Position numbers and translations under genes: made by a program. The notes beneath the pieces are model-generated. The model was not told where the DNA came from. It did no database searches and saw nothing but the letters and a program-made list of their open reading frames with translations. From NCBI GenBank assembly GCA_026196775.1, contig JAPHUD010000029.1, positions 1-64,000 of the forward strand: 64,000 bases of DNA, in the 5' to 3' direction. Numbering within the stretch: position 1 is the stretch's first letter; the number at the start of each line of letters is the position of its first letter. Source of the stretch: Flavobacteriales bacterium. Lineage in GTDB: Bacteria > Bacteroidota > Bacteroidia > Flavobacteriales_E > Vicingaceae. Positions 1 to 9,629 of this stretch are shown piece after piece.

Positions 1-686
1 CCCCAAATGAATATCGTATGTAAAATAAATTTACCCCTGTTAGGCATGGTTAAAATAGCAATTAGTCCTTGTTTTATTCCTGAAAGAAACTTTCTTAGTT
101 TCTCGAAAAAACTACGTTTTGAACGTTTTAATAACAAATAGGAAACAATTACTACAACAAAAAAAGCTGTTCCTAAAATAAACATTTTAGTAAATGATAT
201 TTGTTTAAAGAAGCCTAACTCCTTAAAGTAATTGGTTAGCATTTCAAACTGTAAGAAAAACACCATAGCAATAAAGCCACAAAGCACTAATAAATCTGCC
301 ATACGTTCTGCTATTACAGTTCCTACCAACTTATTAAAAGGAATGTCTTCATATTTACTCATTACACCACAACGTAACAATTCTCCACTACGAGGAATAC
401 CCATATTGGCAAGATAGCCTATCATAGTGCTAAAAAAACTGTTGTATAATTTTGGTTGGTACCCCAAGTGGTTTAAAGGGTATTTCCAACGCCAAGCTCT
501 GCTTAGGTGACTAATTACACCAAATATTACCGATAGAATTAAAAAAGAATAATTGATATCATTAAATGAAGCTTTAATTTCAGTAATATCTTTATCTGTT
601 AAATCTTTAAAAACTAGCCAAATTAAAAACAATCCTAAACCAAGTGGTAAGATAATTTTAAGAATAGCTATAAAGTTTTTTTGCAT
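1..686 (-). CDS. Flippase-like (LPG synthase transmembrane/UPF0104) membrane protein, 3' end outside window
   Basis: The reading frame starts with ATG at 686 and stays open for 228 codons to the left edge, so the C-terminus is missing. The protein has a hydrophobic first helix (about residues 7-25), a second helix (47-62) and further helices near 130-147 and 170-188. Between them are the conserved pieces HLSRAWRW, GYLANMGIPRSGELLR and ERMADLLVL, which are hallmarks of the lysylphosphatidylglycerol synthase transmembrane-domain family (UPF0104). Full family members have about 320-340 residues and lie in the inner membrane; in bacteria without the synthetase domain their substrate is unknown, probably a lipid. 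It lies 56 bp downstream of panD in the same direction, a common Bacteroidota arrangement, and may be cotranscribed with it. Confidence 0.85.
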   Translation of the reverse strand, partial: MQKNFIAILKIILPLGLGLFLIWLVFKDLTDKDITEIKASFNDINYSFLILSVIFGVISHLSRAWRWKYPLNHLGYQPKLYNSFFSTMIGYLANMGIPRSGELLRCGVMSKYEDIPFNKLVGTVIAERMADLLVLCGFIAMVFFLQFEMLTNYFKELGFFKQISFTKMFILGTAFFVVVIVSYLLLKRSKRSFFEKLRKFLSGIKQGLIAILTMPNRGKFILHTIFIW

Positions 687-742
687 CTGACTGTGTTGAT
701 GAGATGATTATTATCCTGAAAAACAGTGTAAAGAAACGAAAA

Positions 743-1093
743 CTACTTCAATTTATTAGTAGTTTCATCAGGGAAAATGATAGTCGGTTTAAATTTTTTA
801 GCTTCCTCAAAATCCATTGATGCATAGGTAATGATAATGATGATATCTCCAACTGCTACTCTTCTGGCTGCCGGCCCATTCAGGCAAATATTTCCCGAGT
901 CTCTTATGCCTTTTATTACATAAGTTTCTAAGCGTTCACCATTATTAATGTTTACGATTTGCACTTTTTCTCCCTCAATAATGTTAGCAGCTTCCATTAA
1001 TGTTTCATCAATTGTAATACTACCAATATAATTCAAATCGGCTTCCGTAATTTTTACACGGTGAATTTTAGATTTTAATACTTGAATATTCAT
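743..1093 (-). CDS. panD: Aspartate 1-decarboxylase proenzyme
   Basis: This 116-residue protein matches the short pyruvoyl-dependent aspartate decarboxylase that makes beta-alanine for pantothenate and coenzyme A. The self-cleavage site Gly24-Ser25 lies in YIGSI, and the family motifs NGERLETY and [13 protein letters not shown] follow, as does the conserved D-I-I-I-I-I-T-Y strand. Length is normal. A TAnnTTTG-type box (minus strand, 1109-1102) ends only about 8 bases before the ATG, so the leader would be only a few bases if that box is used. The flippase-like gene follows 56 bp downstream. Confidence 0.96.
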   Translation of the reverse strand: MNIQVLKSKIHRVKITEADLNYIGSITIDETLMEAANIIEGEKVQIVNINNGERLETYVIKGIRDSGNICLNGPAARRVAVGDIIIIITYASMDFEEAKKFKPTIIFPDETTNKLK

Positions 1094-1333
1094 AATGTTG
1101 GCAAAATTAACAAACTCCTTTTATATTTAGTTTATTAATATGATGAATTAAAAAATTTAATTTAATGCTTTCGTAAATGAATTATAATACCGATTCGTTG
1201 CTACACAAGGAAAAAATCAATTCTTCCCTGACGAAATGTAATGAAGATCAGGGATCCAGAAATTTACCATCTAGTTATTAGGAATTTGGCTAGACTCCTT
1301 ATCTCCACTTCGCTTCGTAAGGAGAGGGGTTAA
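1094..1333. other. Intergenic region with repeat-like palindromic sequence
   Basis: No gene is seen. The right part has two hairpin-like segments: a CCTGA...TCAGG pair near 1218-1254, and CTCCTTA (1295-1301) paired with TAAGGAG (1318-1324) around CTTCGCTTCG. The second resembles the CCCTC...GAGGG spacer elements common in Bacteroidota and could act as a weak terminator for the purine phosphorylase gene that ends at 1334. Confidence 0.4.
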
Positions 1334-2146
1334 TTAAAGTCTATTAATAAGTGCTGCATAAAGTGCTGTAAGCTGAGGCTCAGCAATAGCTGCTGCTGCT
1401 AAAATTTCTTTAAGAGCAACAGGAGCCAAATTTTCTGGGTCGCACTCGTCTGTTAGTACAGAAATAGCACAACAAGGCAATCCTAAATGATTGGCTGCAA
1501 TAACTTCCGGAACTGTACTCATTCCTACAGCATCTGCACCTAATAATTTAAGCATTTTATATTCTGCTCTGGTTTCTAAATTAGGACCTGAAACGGAAAC
1601 ATAAACACCTTTTCTAAGTGTGATGTTTTTTTCTTGAGCAATTTCTTCAATTAACTTGTTGAGCTTTTTATTGTAAGCACAGCTCATATCGGGAAACCTT
1701 GGTCCTTCCTCATTATTGTTTTTACCAATTAAAGGATTGGATGGGAACATGTTTATATGGTCTGTAATTAACATTAACTCGCTTTTTTTGAAAGCTAAAT
1801 TTACGGTCCCAGCAGCATTAGAAATGAGTAAAAATTTCACTCCTAAGTTTTTCAATACTTTTACAGGATAAGCAATCTGTTTCATATCATAACCTTCATA
1901 ATAATGAAACCTACCTTGCATAGCAATTACAGTTTTACCATCAATTTTTCCATAAATTAATTTACCTACATGCGATTCCACTGTTGAAACAGGAAAGTGA
2001 GGTATTTTATCGTAAGAAATTTCTTTAATTATTTCAATTTTCTCAACTAATCCGCCTAAGCCCGTTCCTAAAATTATACCTACCGTTGCATTTTCAACTC
2101 CTTGTCCTTTAATGAAGTTAAGCGTTTCTTTTAATTGGTTTTCCAT
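1334..2146 (-). CDS. Purine nucleoside phosphorylase (trimeric PNP/MTAP family)
   Basis: The 270-residue cytosolic enzyme should split purine nucleosides with phosphate into free base and (deoxy)ribose 1-phosphate. Seen motifs are the phosphate-binding GTGLGG (27-32), SHVGKL (58-63), GRFHYYEG (78-85), ISNAAG (108-113), GPNLETRAE (187-195) with the base-pocket Glu191, and GMSTVPE (208-214). At the position of the purine-recognising Asn of mammalian PNP (in a LITN motif) this protein has Asp233 (LTDEC), as in methylthioadenosine phosphorylase, so 6-amino purines may be accepted. Its start follows a strong terminator (2162-2195), so it is probably transcribed on its own. Confidence 0.93.
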   Translation of the reverse strand: MENQLKETLNFIKGQGVENATVGIILGTGLGGLVEKIEIIKEISYDKIPHFPVSTVESHVGKLIYGKIDGKTVIAMQGRFHYYEGYDMKQIAYPVKVLKNLGVKFLLISNAAGTVNLAFKKSELMLITDHINMFPSNPLIGKNNNEEGPRFPDMSCAYNKKLNKLIEEIAQEKNITLRKGVYVSVSGPNLETRAEYKMLKLLGADAVGMSTVPEVIAANHLGLPCCAISVLTDECDPENLAPVALKEILAAAAIAEPQLTALYAALINRL

Positions 2147-2161
2147 GAATTTTTTGTATAA

Positions 2162-2195
2162 AAAAACTGCTTCAAAAATTTTTGAAGCAGTTTTT
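2162..2195 (-). terminator. Perfect 17-bp stem, rho-independent terminator
   Basis: The arms at 2162-2178 and 2179-2195 are perfectly complementary, with a GC-containing core (CTGCTTC/GAAGCAG) and A/T tracts on both sides. The hairpin is symmetric, but it lies just downstream of the minus-strand lipoprotein gene (ends 2216) and just upstream of the PNP start, so it most likely ends the lipoprotein transcript. Confidence 0.9.
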
Positions 2196-2215
2196 AATAT
2201 GTGAGTTATTATTTT

Positions 2216-2761
2216 TTAGTTATTAACTTTTCTACCTTTGGCAGCACTTTGGCTTTTTCTGCTTTCGTTACTTTTCTTCATTTTGTATTTTAAGTAAGCA
2301 CTTGCTCCACCCGGCATAACATAATAAACTTTTCCGCCATAATTAATTTTACCTTTTCCGTTATTCCATTCTGCACCCATTAAATTGTACCTTCCTCTAT
2401 TATTAGGATCTCCAAAAACTAAGTATTTATTATCATCGGTAGCATCAAAACTTACTGCCACTTTGTTTTCATCAATTACTTTAACTACAACTCCAGGAGT
2501 TCCTTCTTTAATATAAATTTCATCTAATAATGCAGAACTTGAAACTACTAATTTACCGTCTTTATCAAATTCTTGAGCTTCATCAGTACGCTCTCCACGT
2601 TGTAAAACAATGTCTCTAGAAACAAAAAACTGTAGCTTTTTAATTCTTTCTTCAGTTAAGTTATACTTTACTTTATCTTCGTTTGTAAATGGAATGCTTG
2701 GGCTGCACGCATATAGACCTGCTACAACAACCAACATCATTAAATATCCTAATTTTCTCAT
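2216..2761 (-). CDS. Hypothetical lipoprotein
   Basis: A 181-residue protein with a lipoprotein signal peptide: charged MRKLGY, a hydrophobic stretch and the lipobox L-Y-A-C with Cys19. The mature part is rich in beta-strand-like sequence and contains a repeated NNRGRYNLMG/NNGKGKINYGG pattern, ending in a basic, disordered-looking tail (from about residue 157). I recognise no catalytic motif. Homologous small lipoproteins are common in Bacteroidota, and their role is unknown to me. It lies 102 bp downstream of mfd. A TAGTTTTG box (minus, 2817-2810) is a possible promoter. Confidence 0.8.
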   Translation of the reverse strand: MRKLGYLMMLVVVAGLYACSPSIPFTNEDKVKYNLTEERIKKLQFFVSRDIVLQRGERTDEAQEFDKDGKLVVSSSALLDEIYIKEGTPGVVVKVIDENKVAVSFDATDDNKYLVFGDPNNRGRYNLMGAEWNNGKGKINYGGKVYYVMPGGASAYLKYKMKKSNESRKSQSAAKGRKVNN

Positions 2762-2862
2762 GTCTTAAATTTTTAAGTTTTTGTTTTCTGGTGTTATCAA
2801 AATACGTTCCAAAACTACTTATTTTTTTTCATTGAAAAATGACTTTTGTTGTACGAGTTATT

Positions 2863-5800
2863 TTATATTAAAACAGGGGTTAGCATCGGTTTTATAAATT
2901 CAATCGCTTGATGAATGGACGTTACATTTTCAAACACCAACGAAAGCTTGTCATTTTTCTCTTTCATTTTACATATTCGTTGATTTTGTTGAACAAAACT
3001 CAATACATTAGTAAATCTGCTCGATTGAAAATAAGGAGAATCTGGATTGCTAATAAAATAGCCTATCAATTTTTTCTGTTTCAACACCAATTTTTCAAAA
3101 CCAATTTCTTTGGCTATCCACCTTAATTGGATGGCTTTAAAAAGTTGTTCAGTAGCGTAAGGAATTTTTCCAAACCTATCTACCAATTGCATTTTGTATT
3201 TTTCTAATTCTTCTAAATTATCCAACTCATCTAACTCCTTGTAAATAGAAAGTCTTTCTGCAATGTTGGTGATGTAATCATCTGGAATTAAAATTTCAAA
3301 ATCAGTTTCTATTTGACAGTCTTTTACAAAGTTTTTGGTTTTTAATTCTTCGGCATACAACTCCTTAAACTCATTTTCTTTCAACTCATCAATGGCTTCT
3401 TGTAATATTTTCTGATATACATCAAAACCAATTTCAGAAATAAAACCACTTTGCTCGGCTCCCAATAAATTTCCAGCTCCTCTAATGTCTAAATCTCGCA
3501 TAGCAATTTGAAAACCACTTCCCAACTCAGAAAACTGCTCAAGAGCTGTTAACCTTTTTCGGGCTTCCATAGTTAAGGTATGTAGTGGAGGAGCCATTAA
3601 GTAACAAAATGCTTTTTTGTTAGACCTTCCTACCCTACCTCTCATTTGGTGCAAATCACTCATCCCAAAATGGTTGGCATTTAAAATAATAATGGTATTA
3701 GCATTTGGAATATCCAATCCGGATTCAATAATAGTAGTAGCAATCAACACATCATATTGACCTTCCACAAAAGCAGCCATTTTTTGCTCCAACTCAGCTC
3801 CTTTCATTTGTCCGTGAGCGGTTAAAACACTTACATTCGGACAAAGACGCTGAACCATACCGGCAACTTCTTTTATGTTTTCCACTCTATTGTTTACGAT
3901 AAAAACCTGACCCCTTCTTGAGGTTTCATAAATAATAGCATCACGAATAAGTTCTTCATTAAAAGTAACCAATTTCGTTTCCACAGGTTGTCGGTTGGGT
4001 GGTGGTGTATTAATGTTAGATAAATCTCTTGCTGCCATTAATGAAAACTGCAAAGTTCTAGGTATTGGTGTAGCGGTAAGCGTAAGGGTATCTACATTAG
4101 CTTTTATGGTTTTCAATTTATCTTTTACCGAAACACCAAATTTCTGTTCTTCATCAATTATCAACAACCCTAAATCTTTAAATTTCACATCATTTCCAAC
4201 AATTCTGTGTGTGCCAATTAAAATATCTACCTGACCTTCACTTAATTTTTTGAGTGTATCAGTCTGTTGTTTTTTGGTTTTAAAACGATTAATGTAATCT
4301 ACCTTACAAGGAAAATTTTTCAATCTTTCTTTAAACGTTTTATAATGCTGTAATGCCAAAATAGTGGTTGGAACTAATATTGCGACTTGTTTACTATCAG
4401 CAACCGCCTTAAAAGCTGCTCTTATGGCTACTTCAGTTTTTCCAAAACCAACATCGCCACAAATTAACCTATCCATAGGAAAATCTGCTTCCATATCTTT
4501 TTTCACGTCTTGTGTAGCTTTAAGTTGATCAGGCGTATCTTCATAAATAAAAGAAGCTTCCAACTCATCTTGCAAATACGTATCGGGCATAAATTGGTAG
4601 CCTTTTTTTGATTTTCTTTCGGCATAAAGCTTAATTAAATCAAAAGCAACTTCTTTTATTTTAGATTTAGTTTTTTGTTTGGCAGTTTGCCACTGTGGAG
4701 AACCTAATTTGTTTACACTTGGTGGAATTCCATCTTTACCAACAAACTTGGTTACTTTATGCAAAGAATGAATGCTTACGTAAAGCAAATCGTTATTGGC
4801 ATAAACAATACGAATAGCTTCTTGTTGTTTGCCATTTACATCAATTTTTTCTAAGCCAGAAAATCGCCCAACACCATGATCTATATGAGTAATAAAATCT
4901 CCGGGAGATAAGCCGTGAAGCTCTTTTAAAGTAAGGCTTTCAGATTTTTTCTTATAACTGTCTTTAAGATGAAATCGTTGGTATCGGTTAAAAATCTGAT
5001 GGTCGGTATAAAGTGCAATTTTGTTGTCGTTATCAATAAATCCTTCATGTAGTGTAAGCAAAATAGAATTAAAATCTAAGGCTTTACCAATATCTTCAAA
5101 AATAGCAGACAAACGTTTTATTTGTTTGGAACTATCGGCCAAAACAGAAACTTTATATCCCTGTTCTCTTTTTTCTAATAAATCTTGATGTAATAACTCA
5201 AAATTTTTATTGAAAATAGGTTGTACTTGTAGATTAAATTGAGCTTCTAAATCAGCTTCTAAATGAAATTGATTGCCAAACTCAATGGTATTTTTAGTAA
5301 CAATATCTTCTGAAAAGTTATTTTTTTGATAGTAGATTTCTTCGGGAATTAAATGTGCCAAAGGAGAATTTTCTACTTTTTTATAGGCTTCTTGTGCATT
5401 AGTAAAATCTTTTTCTAATTGAACTGCAATAAGTGCAATATCTTTAGTCCAAACTATAGTATTTTTAGGCAAGTAGTTTAAAATAGAAATTCTCATTTCT
5501 TCCAACATCGAATTCTGAATGTTGGGCAGAATAGTAACTTTCTGATAATTTTTTATGCTCAATTGCGAAACAGGATCAAAACTTCTTACGGATGCAATTT
5601 CATCACCAAAAAACTCAATTCTGTAAGGATTTTCGTTAGAGAAAGAAAACACATCTACAATTCCTCCTCTTATAGAAAACTGTCCGGGTTCCACCACAAA
5701 ATCAACCCGTTCAAACTGATATTCGTTCAATTTTTCTATTAAATTATTCAAAGGAATTTCTTCTTCCACCTTTAGTTTAAGCGTATTTTTTTTGAGTATT

Positions 5801-6219
5801 TTTTTTGTAATTACTTTTTCAGAAAGTGCCGCTGGGTGAGTAACTATAAGTTTAGTAGATGATGATTTGCTTAAAGCACTAAGTACTTCAGCACGCATTA
5901 ACACATTAGCATTATCCGTTTGTTCTGCTTGATAAGGGTTTCTGTATGAATTAGGAAAAAAAAGTACTTTATCTCCGCCAACAACTCGCTCTAAATCATT
6001 AAAAAAATAAGCTGCCTCTTCTTTGTCGTTTAGAATAATAAAAAAATTAACAGGCAAATTTTCATAAACGGCATTTGCATAAAACGCAGCAGTAGAACCC
6101 AACAACCCTTTTAAATGAATATGAGAAAGTTCATTCTCTTGAAATTGCTGAACTATTCTTTTCGTTTGAGATGTGTTAAGATAAATAGATTTTATATCGC
6201 TTGAATTCATTAAGTACAA
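2863..6219 (-). CDS. mfd: Transcription-repair coupling factor Mfd
   Basis: This 1118-residue ATPase removes RNA polymerase stalled at DNA lesions and recruits UvrA/UvrB. Domain order is complete: a UvrB-like N-terminal part (about 1-350), an RNA polymerase interaction domain with GDFITHIDHGVGRF (about 430-500), a RecG-like superfamily 2 motor with Walker A GDVGFGKTEV (about 587), a DEEQ box (about 690) and TATPIPRTLQ, motif VI QMRGRVGRS, and a C-terminal TRCF domain. Length is typical (about 1100-1150). It is transcribed divergently from the T9SS protein at 6419. No frameshift is seen. Confidence 0.97.
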   Translation of the reverse strand: MYLMNSSDIKSIYLNTSQTKRIVQQFQENELSHIHLKGLLGSTAAFYANAVYENLPVNFFIILNDKEEAAYFFNDLERVVGGDKVLFFPNSYRNPYQAEQTDNANVLMRAEVLSALSKSSSTKLIVTHPAALSEKVITKKILKKNTLKLKVEEEIPLNNLIEKLNEYQFERVDFVVEPGQFSIRGGIVDVFSFSNENPYRIEFFGDEIASVRSFDPVSQLSIKNYQKVTILPNIQNSMLEEMRISILNYLPKNTIVWTKDIALIAVQLEKDFTNAQEAYKKVENSPLAHLIPEEIYYQKNNFSEDIVTKNTIEFGNQFHLEADLEAQFNLQVQPIFNKNFELLHQDLLEKREQGYKVSVLADSSKQIKRLSAIFEDIGKALDFNSILLTLHEGFIDNDNKIALYTDHQIFNRYQRFHLKDSYKKKSESLTLKELHGLSPGDFITHIDHGVGRFSGLEKIDVNGKQQEAIRIVYANNDLLYVSIHSLHKVTKFVGKDGIPPSVNKLGSPQWQTAKQKTKSKIKEVAFDLIKLYAERKSKKGYQFMPDTYLQDELEASFIYEDTPDQLKATQDVKKDMEADFPMDRLICGDVGFGKTEVAIRAAFKAVADSKQVAILVPTTILALQHYKTFKERLKNFPCKVDYINRFKTKKQQTDTLKKLSEGQVDILIGTHRIVGNDVKFKDLGLLIIDEEQKFGVSVKDKLKTIKANVDTLTLTATPIPRTLQFSLMAARDLSNINTPPPNRQPVETKLVTFNEELIRDAIIYETSRRGQVFIVNNRVENIKEVAGMVQRLCPNVSVLTAHGQMKGAELEQKMAAFVEGQYDVLIATTIIESGLDIPNANTIIILNANHFGMSDLHQMRGRVGRSNKKAFCYLMAPPLHTLTMEARKRLTALEQFSELGSGFQIAMRDLDIRGAGNLLGAEQSGFISEIGFDVYQKILQEAIDELKENEFKELYAEELKTKNFVKDCQIETDFEILIPDDYITNIAERLSIYKELDELDNLEELEKYKMQLVDRFGKIPYATEQLFKAIQLRWIAKEIGFEKLVLKQKKLIGYFISNPDSPYFQSSRFTNVLSFVQQNQRICKMKEKNDKLSLVFENVTSIHQAIEFIKPMLTPVLI

Positions 6220-6418
6220 AATTACTATTCATTTTTAAAACTACATTTTTCATTTCGCATACTTCTTAGAAAAATTTAATCGACAAACAAAGGTTTTTCA
6301 TCAATAGTTAATAGCCTTTCATCTCATTTAACATAAGTATAAACACTTATTTATTAGATTATTTAAAGTATTTTTACTTATATTTACAAAAGATTTCACT
6401 ACGTAATACTACTTAATT
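6220..6418. other. Divergent intergenic region mfd / T9SS gene
   Basis: About 200 bp of AT-rich sequence holding both divergent promoters. I see no clean TAnnTTTG box; the closest plus-strand candidate is TATATTTA near 6380. No coding sequence is visible. Confidence 0.3.
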
Positions 6419-9400
6419 ATGAAACAATTTATACTTATTTTAATGGCTGTTGTATTTTATACAGAGACTAAAAGCCAAGCAATACAAATTGGTTCAGGCA
6501 CTCAAGAAAATACTATTACCCAAGTATCTCCTGTAAATACTTATTTTAGAAGGCAGGTGGCACATTTTGTATATACTCGTCAAGAGTTAAATGCTGCTGG
6601 TATTTCGGGAGCGAATACATTAACACAAATGGGTTTTTTTATAACTACTAATCCATTATTTGATATCCCGGGTTATACCATTAAAATGAAGCACACCAAT
6701 CGACAAAACTCTAATAATTTAGGGGCTACAGGATGGACAACTGTTAAAAATGCCTTTACTTATGCTCCAGAACCAAGAGATTACGACATGATTATATTAG
6801 ATAATCCTTTTACTTGGAATGGAACAAGCAACATTGCAATAGAAATTTGTTGGTCTCAAGTGCAACCTACTTGGGATGCTTCTGGACAATGTAGAATTTA
6901 TAACGCCAATAATGGATACAATTATAGACAAGATGATAATGGAGGGAGTATTTGTGGACAAAATCCTAATAATAGAGCGAATTATAAACCTCAAATTCAA
7001 TTTATTTTTAAATCAACCTCTACTTGGAATGGTTCGGTAAGTACTGATTGGTTTAATCCTAATAACTGGGATGCTGATGTTCCTACCAACATTATGCATG
7101 CTTTAATTCCAAGTGGGGTTCCTAATTTCCCAATAGTTACAGGTAATACAGCTGTATGTAAAAATTTAACGGTAGATAACGGAGCAACACTTACGTTGGC
7201 AGCAGGAGCAAATATTGATGTGTATGCTGACTTCAACAATAATGGCACTTTTGTGCCAGCAACAGGAAACCTTACATTTAAAGGAGATGTAGTAAATAAT
7301 TTAAACTTGAACGGAACACAAAATATTTATGATTTAACAATTGACAATGTAAATGGTGCTACTATAAACAGTGGAACAGTTAACCTTACGGGGACATTAA
7401 ATATTGGAATTGCCACAGGAAATTTTAATACTAATAATGCGTTAACGTTAATATCTGATTCGGCAGGAACAGCTAGAATTAATGAACTAACTACAAAGTG
7501 CAAATATACATTAGACATGTTTGACAGTTATGGTGATAGTTGGAATGGAGCTTACATTACTGCCTACATTGATAATGTACCCGTAGGTGATTTCTATGCT
7601 AAACGTTCAAATTCTTCAAGCGATATTTATGTTCCTACAGGATCAACCTTAAGACTTCAATATACAGCAGGTATTTATGAAAATGAAAATACTTACACCC
7701 TCTCCTTAAACAATTCGGTAATTTTTAGTGACGGATCAACACCAATAGTAGGAACAAATGTTTTTACTACTGTTGCTGCCTGTACTTTCTTTAATCCTAT
7801 TTCAGGAAATATTACCATGCAACGCTATATAGATGCAGGAGCTACCAATTGGAGGTTTTTAGGTTCATCTGTTACAGGAGCTAGTATTGCTGATTTAAGT
7901 AGTAGCTTTATTACTAGTGGCTTCCCCGGATCGGATTTTCCAAATTGGCCAACAGCTGCTAATCCTTGGCCTTCAATTTATTTTTATGATGAAAGTTTGC
8001 CAGGACCTCAAAGCAATGGTTTTATACCTCCCTTAAGTGCTGCTAATATTATTGGCGTGGGTGAAGGTCTTTGGGTTTGGAGTGGCGACACCATTACAGG
8101 TACTCAACCATTTACTGTTGATGTTACTGGGCCGCCAAATGTGGGGGATATAAGTTTACCGCTTTCATATACCAATTCCGGACTACCGGCAGAGGACGGT
8201 TGGAACATGATGGCAAACCCTTATCCATCTTCTATCGATTGGGATAGTCCCAACATTACTAAAACAGGTGTAAATTTTGCCATTTACATTTGGAATCCAG
8301 ATTTACAACAATTTGCCAGTTATGTTGCAGGGTTTGGCACTAATGGAGGTTCTAATATTATTGCTTCTTCACAAGCTGTTTGGGTACAGGCATTTAGTCC
8401 TACTGCTAATCTTACTTTTAGTGAAGCATCCAAAACAAGTGTTACAGGAAGTTTCTTAAAAACTACTAACAATAATCCGTTTAAAATTATTGCTACCAAT
8501 GCTAATGGAAGCGATGAAATGATAATTCATTTTAATAATAACACCACTAACCAATATGATGGTGGTTTTGATGCCCATAAATTACCTTCTGACAACACCC
8601 TACTACCGATGATAGCAAGTGTTATGAGTAATGAACTGTTTTCTATTAATCAATTACCTGAACAAGAAATTAATATTCCTATAAAAATTCTTACAGGTGT
8701 TACAGGAGTACATACTATCGAAGCAGAAAATATCTCAGATTTAGGCAATACTTCTTGTTTGATTTTGGAAGATTTACAAACAGGAAACATGTATGATTTG
8801 AATCAAATGAGCACTATAAATGTTACCTTATACGATACTACCATTTCTGCTAGGTTTTTATTACACATTGGAGCTCCTAAAAATATCAACATCAATGAAA
8901 TTAGCTGTGTAAATCAACAAGATGGTGAAATAGCTTTTGCAAAAAGCAGTACTTTCCCTTTTGACATTACTTGGAGAGATGCTAACAATAATGTGGTGTC
9001 ATCAAAAAACAATGTACTAATGTATGATACACTAAGCAACCTTGCTAATGGAATCTATACCATTGAAACTACAGATGCACTTTGTGGAAATACAATAGAC
9101 ACAGTAGAACTAACCAATCCGTTACCAATAATTGCAACATTTACTACAGCTAAAGATACTTTTGCTATTAGTGAGCAAATTAACTTCAATAATCAATCAA
9201 CTAATGTAATCAATTATTTATGGAATTTTGGTGATGGAAACACTTCAATATTAGCCAGTCCAACACATGCTTATATGCAACCTGGTTCATATTTAGCAAA
9301 ACTAACAGCTTCTCAAAACAGTAATTGTTATCAGGAAGTTGACAAACTAATTACCATTAGTAATACCGTTGTATCTGTTGATGAAATAACACCAAATGAA

Positions 9401-9628
9401 GTTAAAATATGGACAATAGATAACTATATCCAAATGGAGTTTTTAGATACTAAAAAATATACTGAAGTTGAAATTAGAGATTTATCAGGTAAATTAATTT
9501 TCTCCAAAAACATAGCTAATTCAACTTACGAAAAAGTAAATACTGCCAACTGGAGCGAAGCGGTATATTTAGTGACATTACTAAATGATAAAGGAAGTAA
9601 GAAAGTAAAGAAAGTGATAATTAATTAA
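6419..9628 (+). CDS. Large secreted T9SS cargo protein with PKD domain and C-terminal sorting domain
   Basis: The 1069-residue protein begins with a Sec signal peptide (MKQFILILMAVVFY, cleavage after about residue 19). The first 200 residues resemble the jelly-roll-like N-terminal region of many Bacteroidota surface proteins. A segment near 360-450 has the Cys-led DSYGDSWNG motif found in such proteins. A PKD fold lies near 910-990 (LWNFGDGNTS, THAYMQPGSY). The last 80 residues form a type A T9SS sorting domain (VEIRDLSGKLIFSK, YLVTLLND, KKVKKVIIN). It should pass the inner membrane by Sec and the outer membrane by T9SS, ending up released or attached to the surface. No enzymatic motif is seen, so its role (adhesin, matrix protein) is open. 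Confidence 0.88.
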   Translation: MKQFILILMAVVFYTETKSQAIQIGSGTQENTITQVSPVNTYFRRQVAHFVYTRQELNAAGISGANTLTQMGFFITTNPLFDIPGYTIKMKHTNRQNSNNLGATGWTTVKNAFTYAPEPRDYDMIILDNPFTWNGTSNIAIEICWSQVQPTWDASGQCRIYNANNGYNYRQDDNGGSICGQNPNNRANYKPQIQFIFKSTSTWNGSVSTDWFNPNNWDADVPTNIMHALIPSGVPNFPIVTGNTAVCKNLTVDNGATLTLAAGANIDVYADFNNNGTFVPATGNLTFKGDVVNNLNLNGTQNIYDLTIDNVNGATINSGTVNLTGTLNIGIATGNFNTNNALTLISDSAGTARINELTTKCKYTLDMFDSYGDSWNGAYITAYIDNVPVGDFYAKRSNSSSDIYVPTGSTLRLQYTAGIYENENTYTLSLNNSVIFSDGSTPIVGTNVFTTVAACTFFNPISGNITMQRYIDAGATNWRFLGSSVTGASIADLSSSFITSGFPGSDFPNWPTAANPWPSIYFYDESLPGPQSNGFIPPLSAANIIGVGEGLWVWSGDTITGTQPFTVDVTGPPNVGDISLPLSYTNSGLPAEDGWNMMANPYPSSIDWDSPNITKTGVNFAIYIWNPDLQQFASYVAGFGTNGGSNIIASSQAVWVQAFSPTANLTFSEASKTSVTGSFLKTTNNNPFKIIATNANGSDEMIIHFNNNTTNQYDGGFDAHKLPSDNTLLPMIASVMSNELFSINQLPEQEINIPIKILTGVTGVHTIEAENISDLGNTSCLILEDLQTGNMYDLNQMSTINVTLYDTTISARFLLHIGAPKNININEISCVNQQDGEIAFAKSSTFPFDITWRDANNNVVSSKNNVLMYDTLSNLANGIYTIETTDALCGNTIDTVELTNPLPIIATFTTAKDTFAISEQINFNNQSTNVINYLWNFGDGNTSILASPTHAYMQPGSYLAKLTASQNSNCYQEVDKLITISNTVVSVDEITPNEVKIWTIDNYIQMEFLDTKKYTEVEIRDLSGKLIFSKNIANSTYEKVNTANWSEAVYLVTLLNDKGSKKVKKVIIN

Positions 9629-9629
9629 T

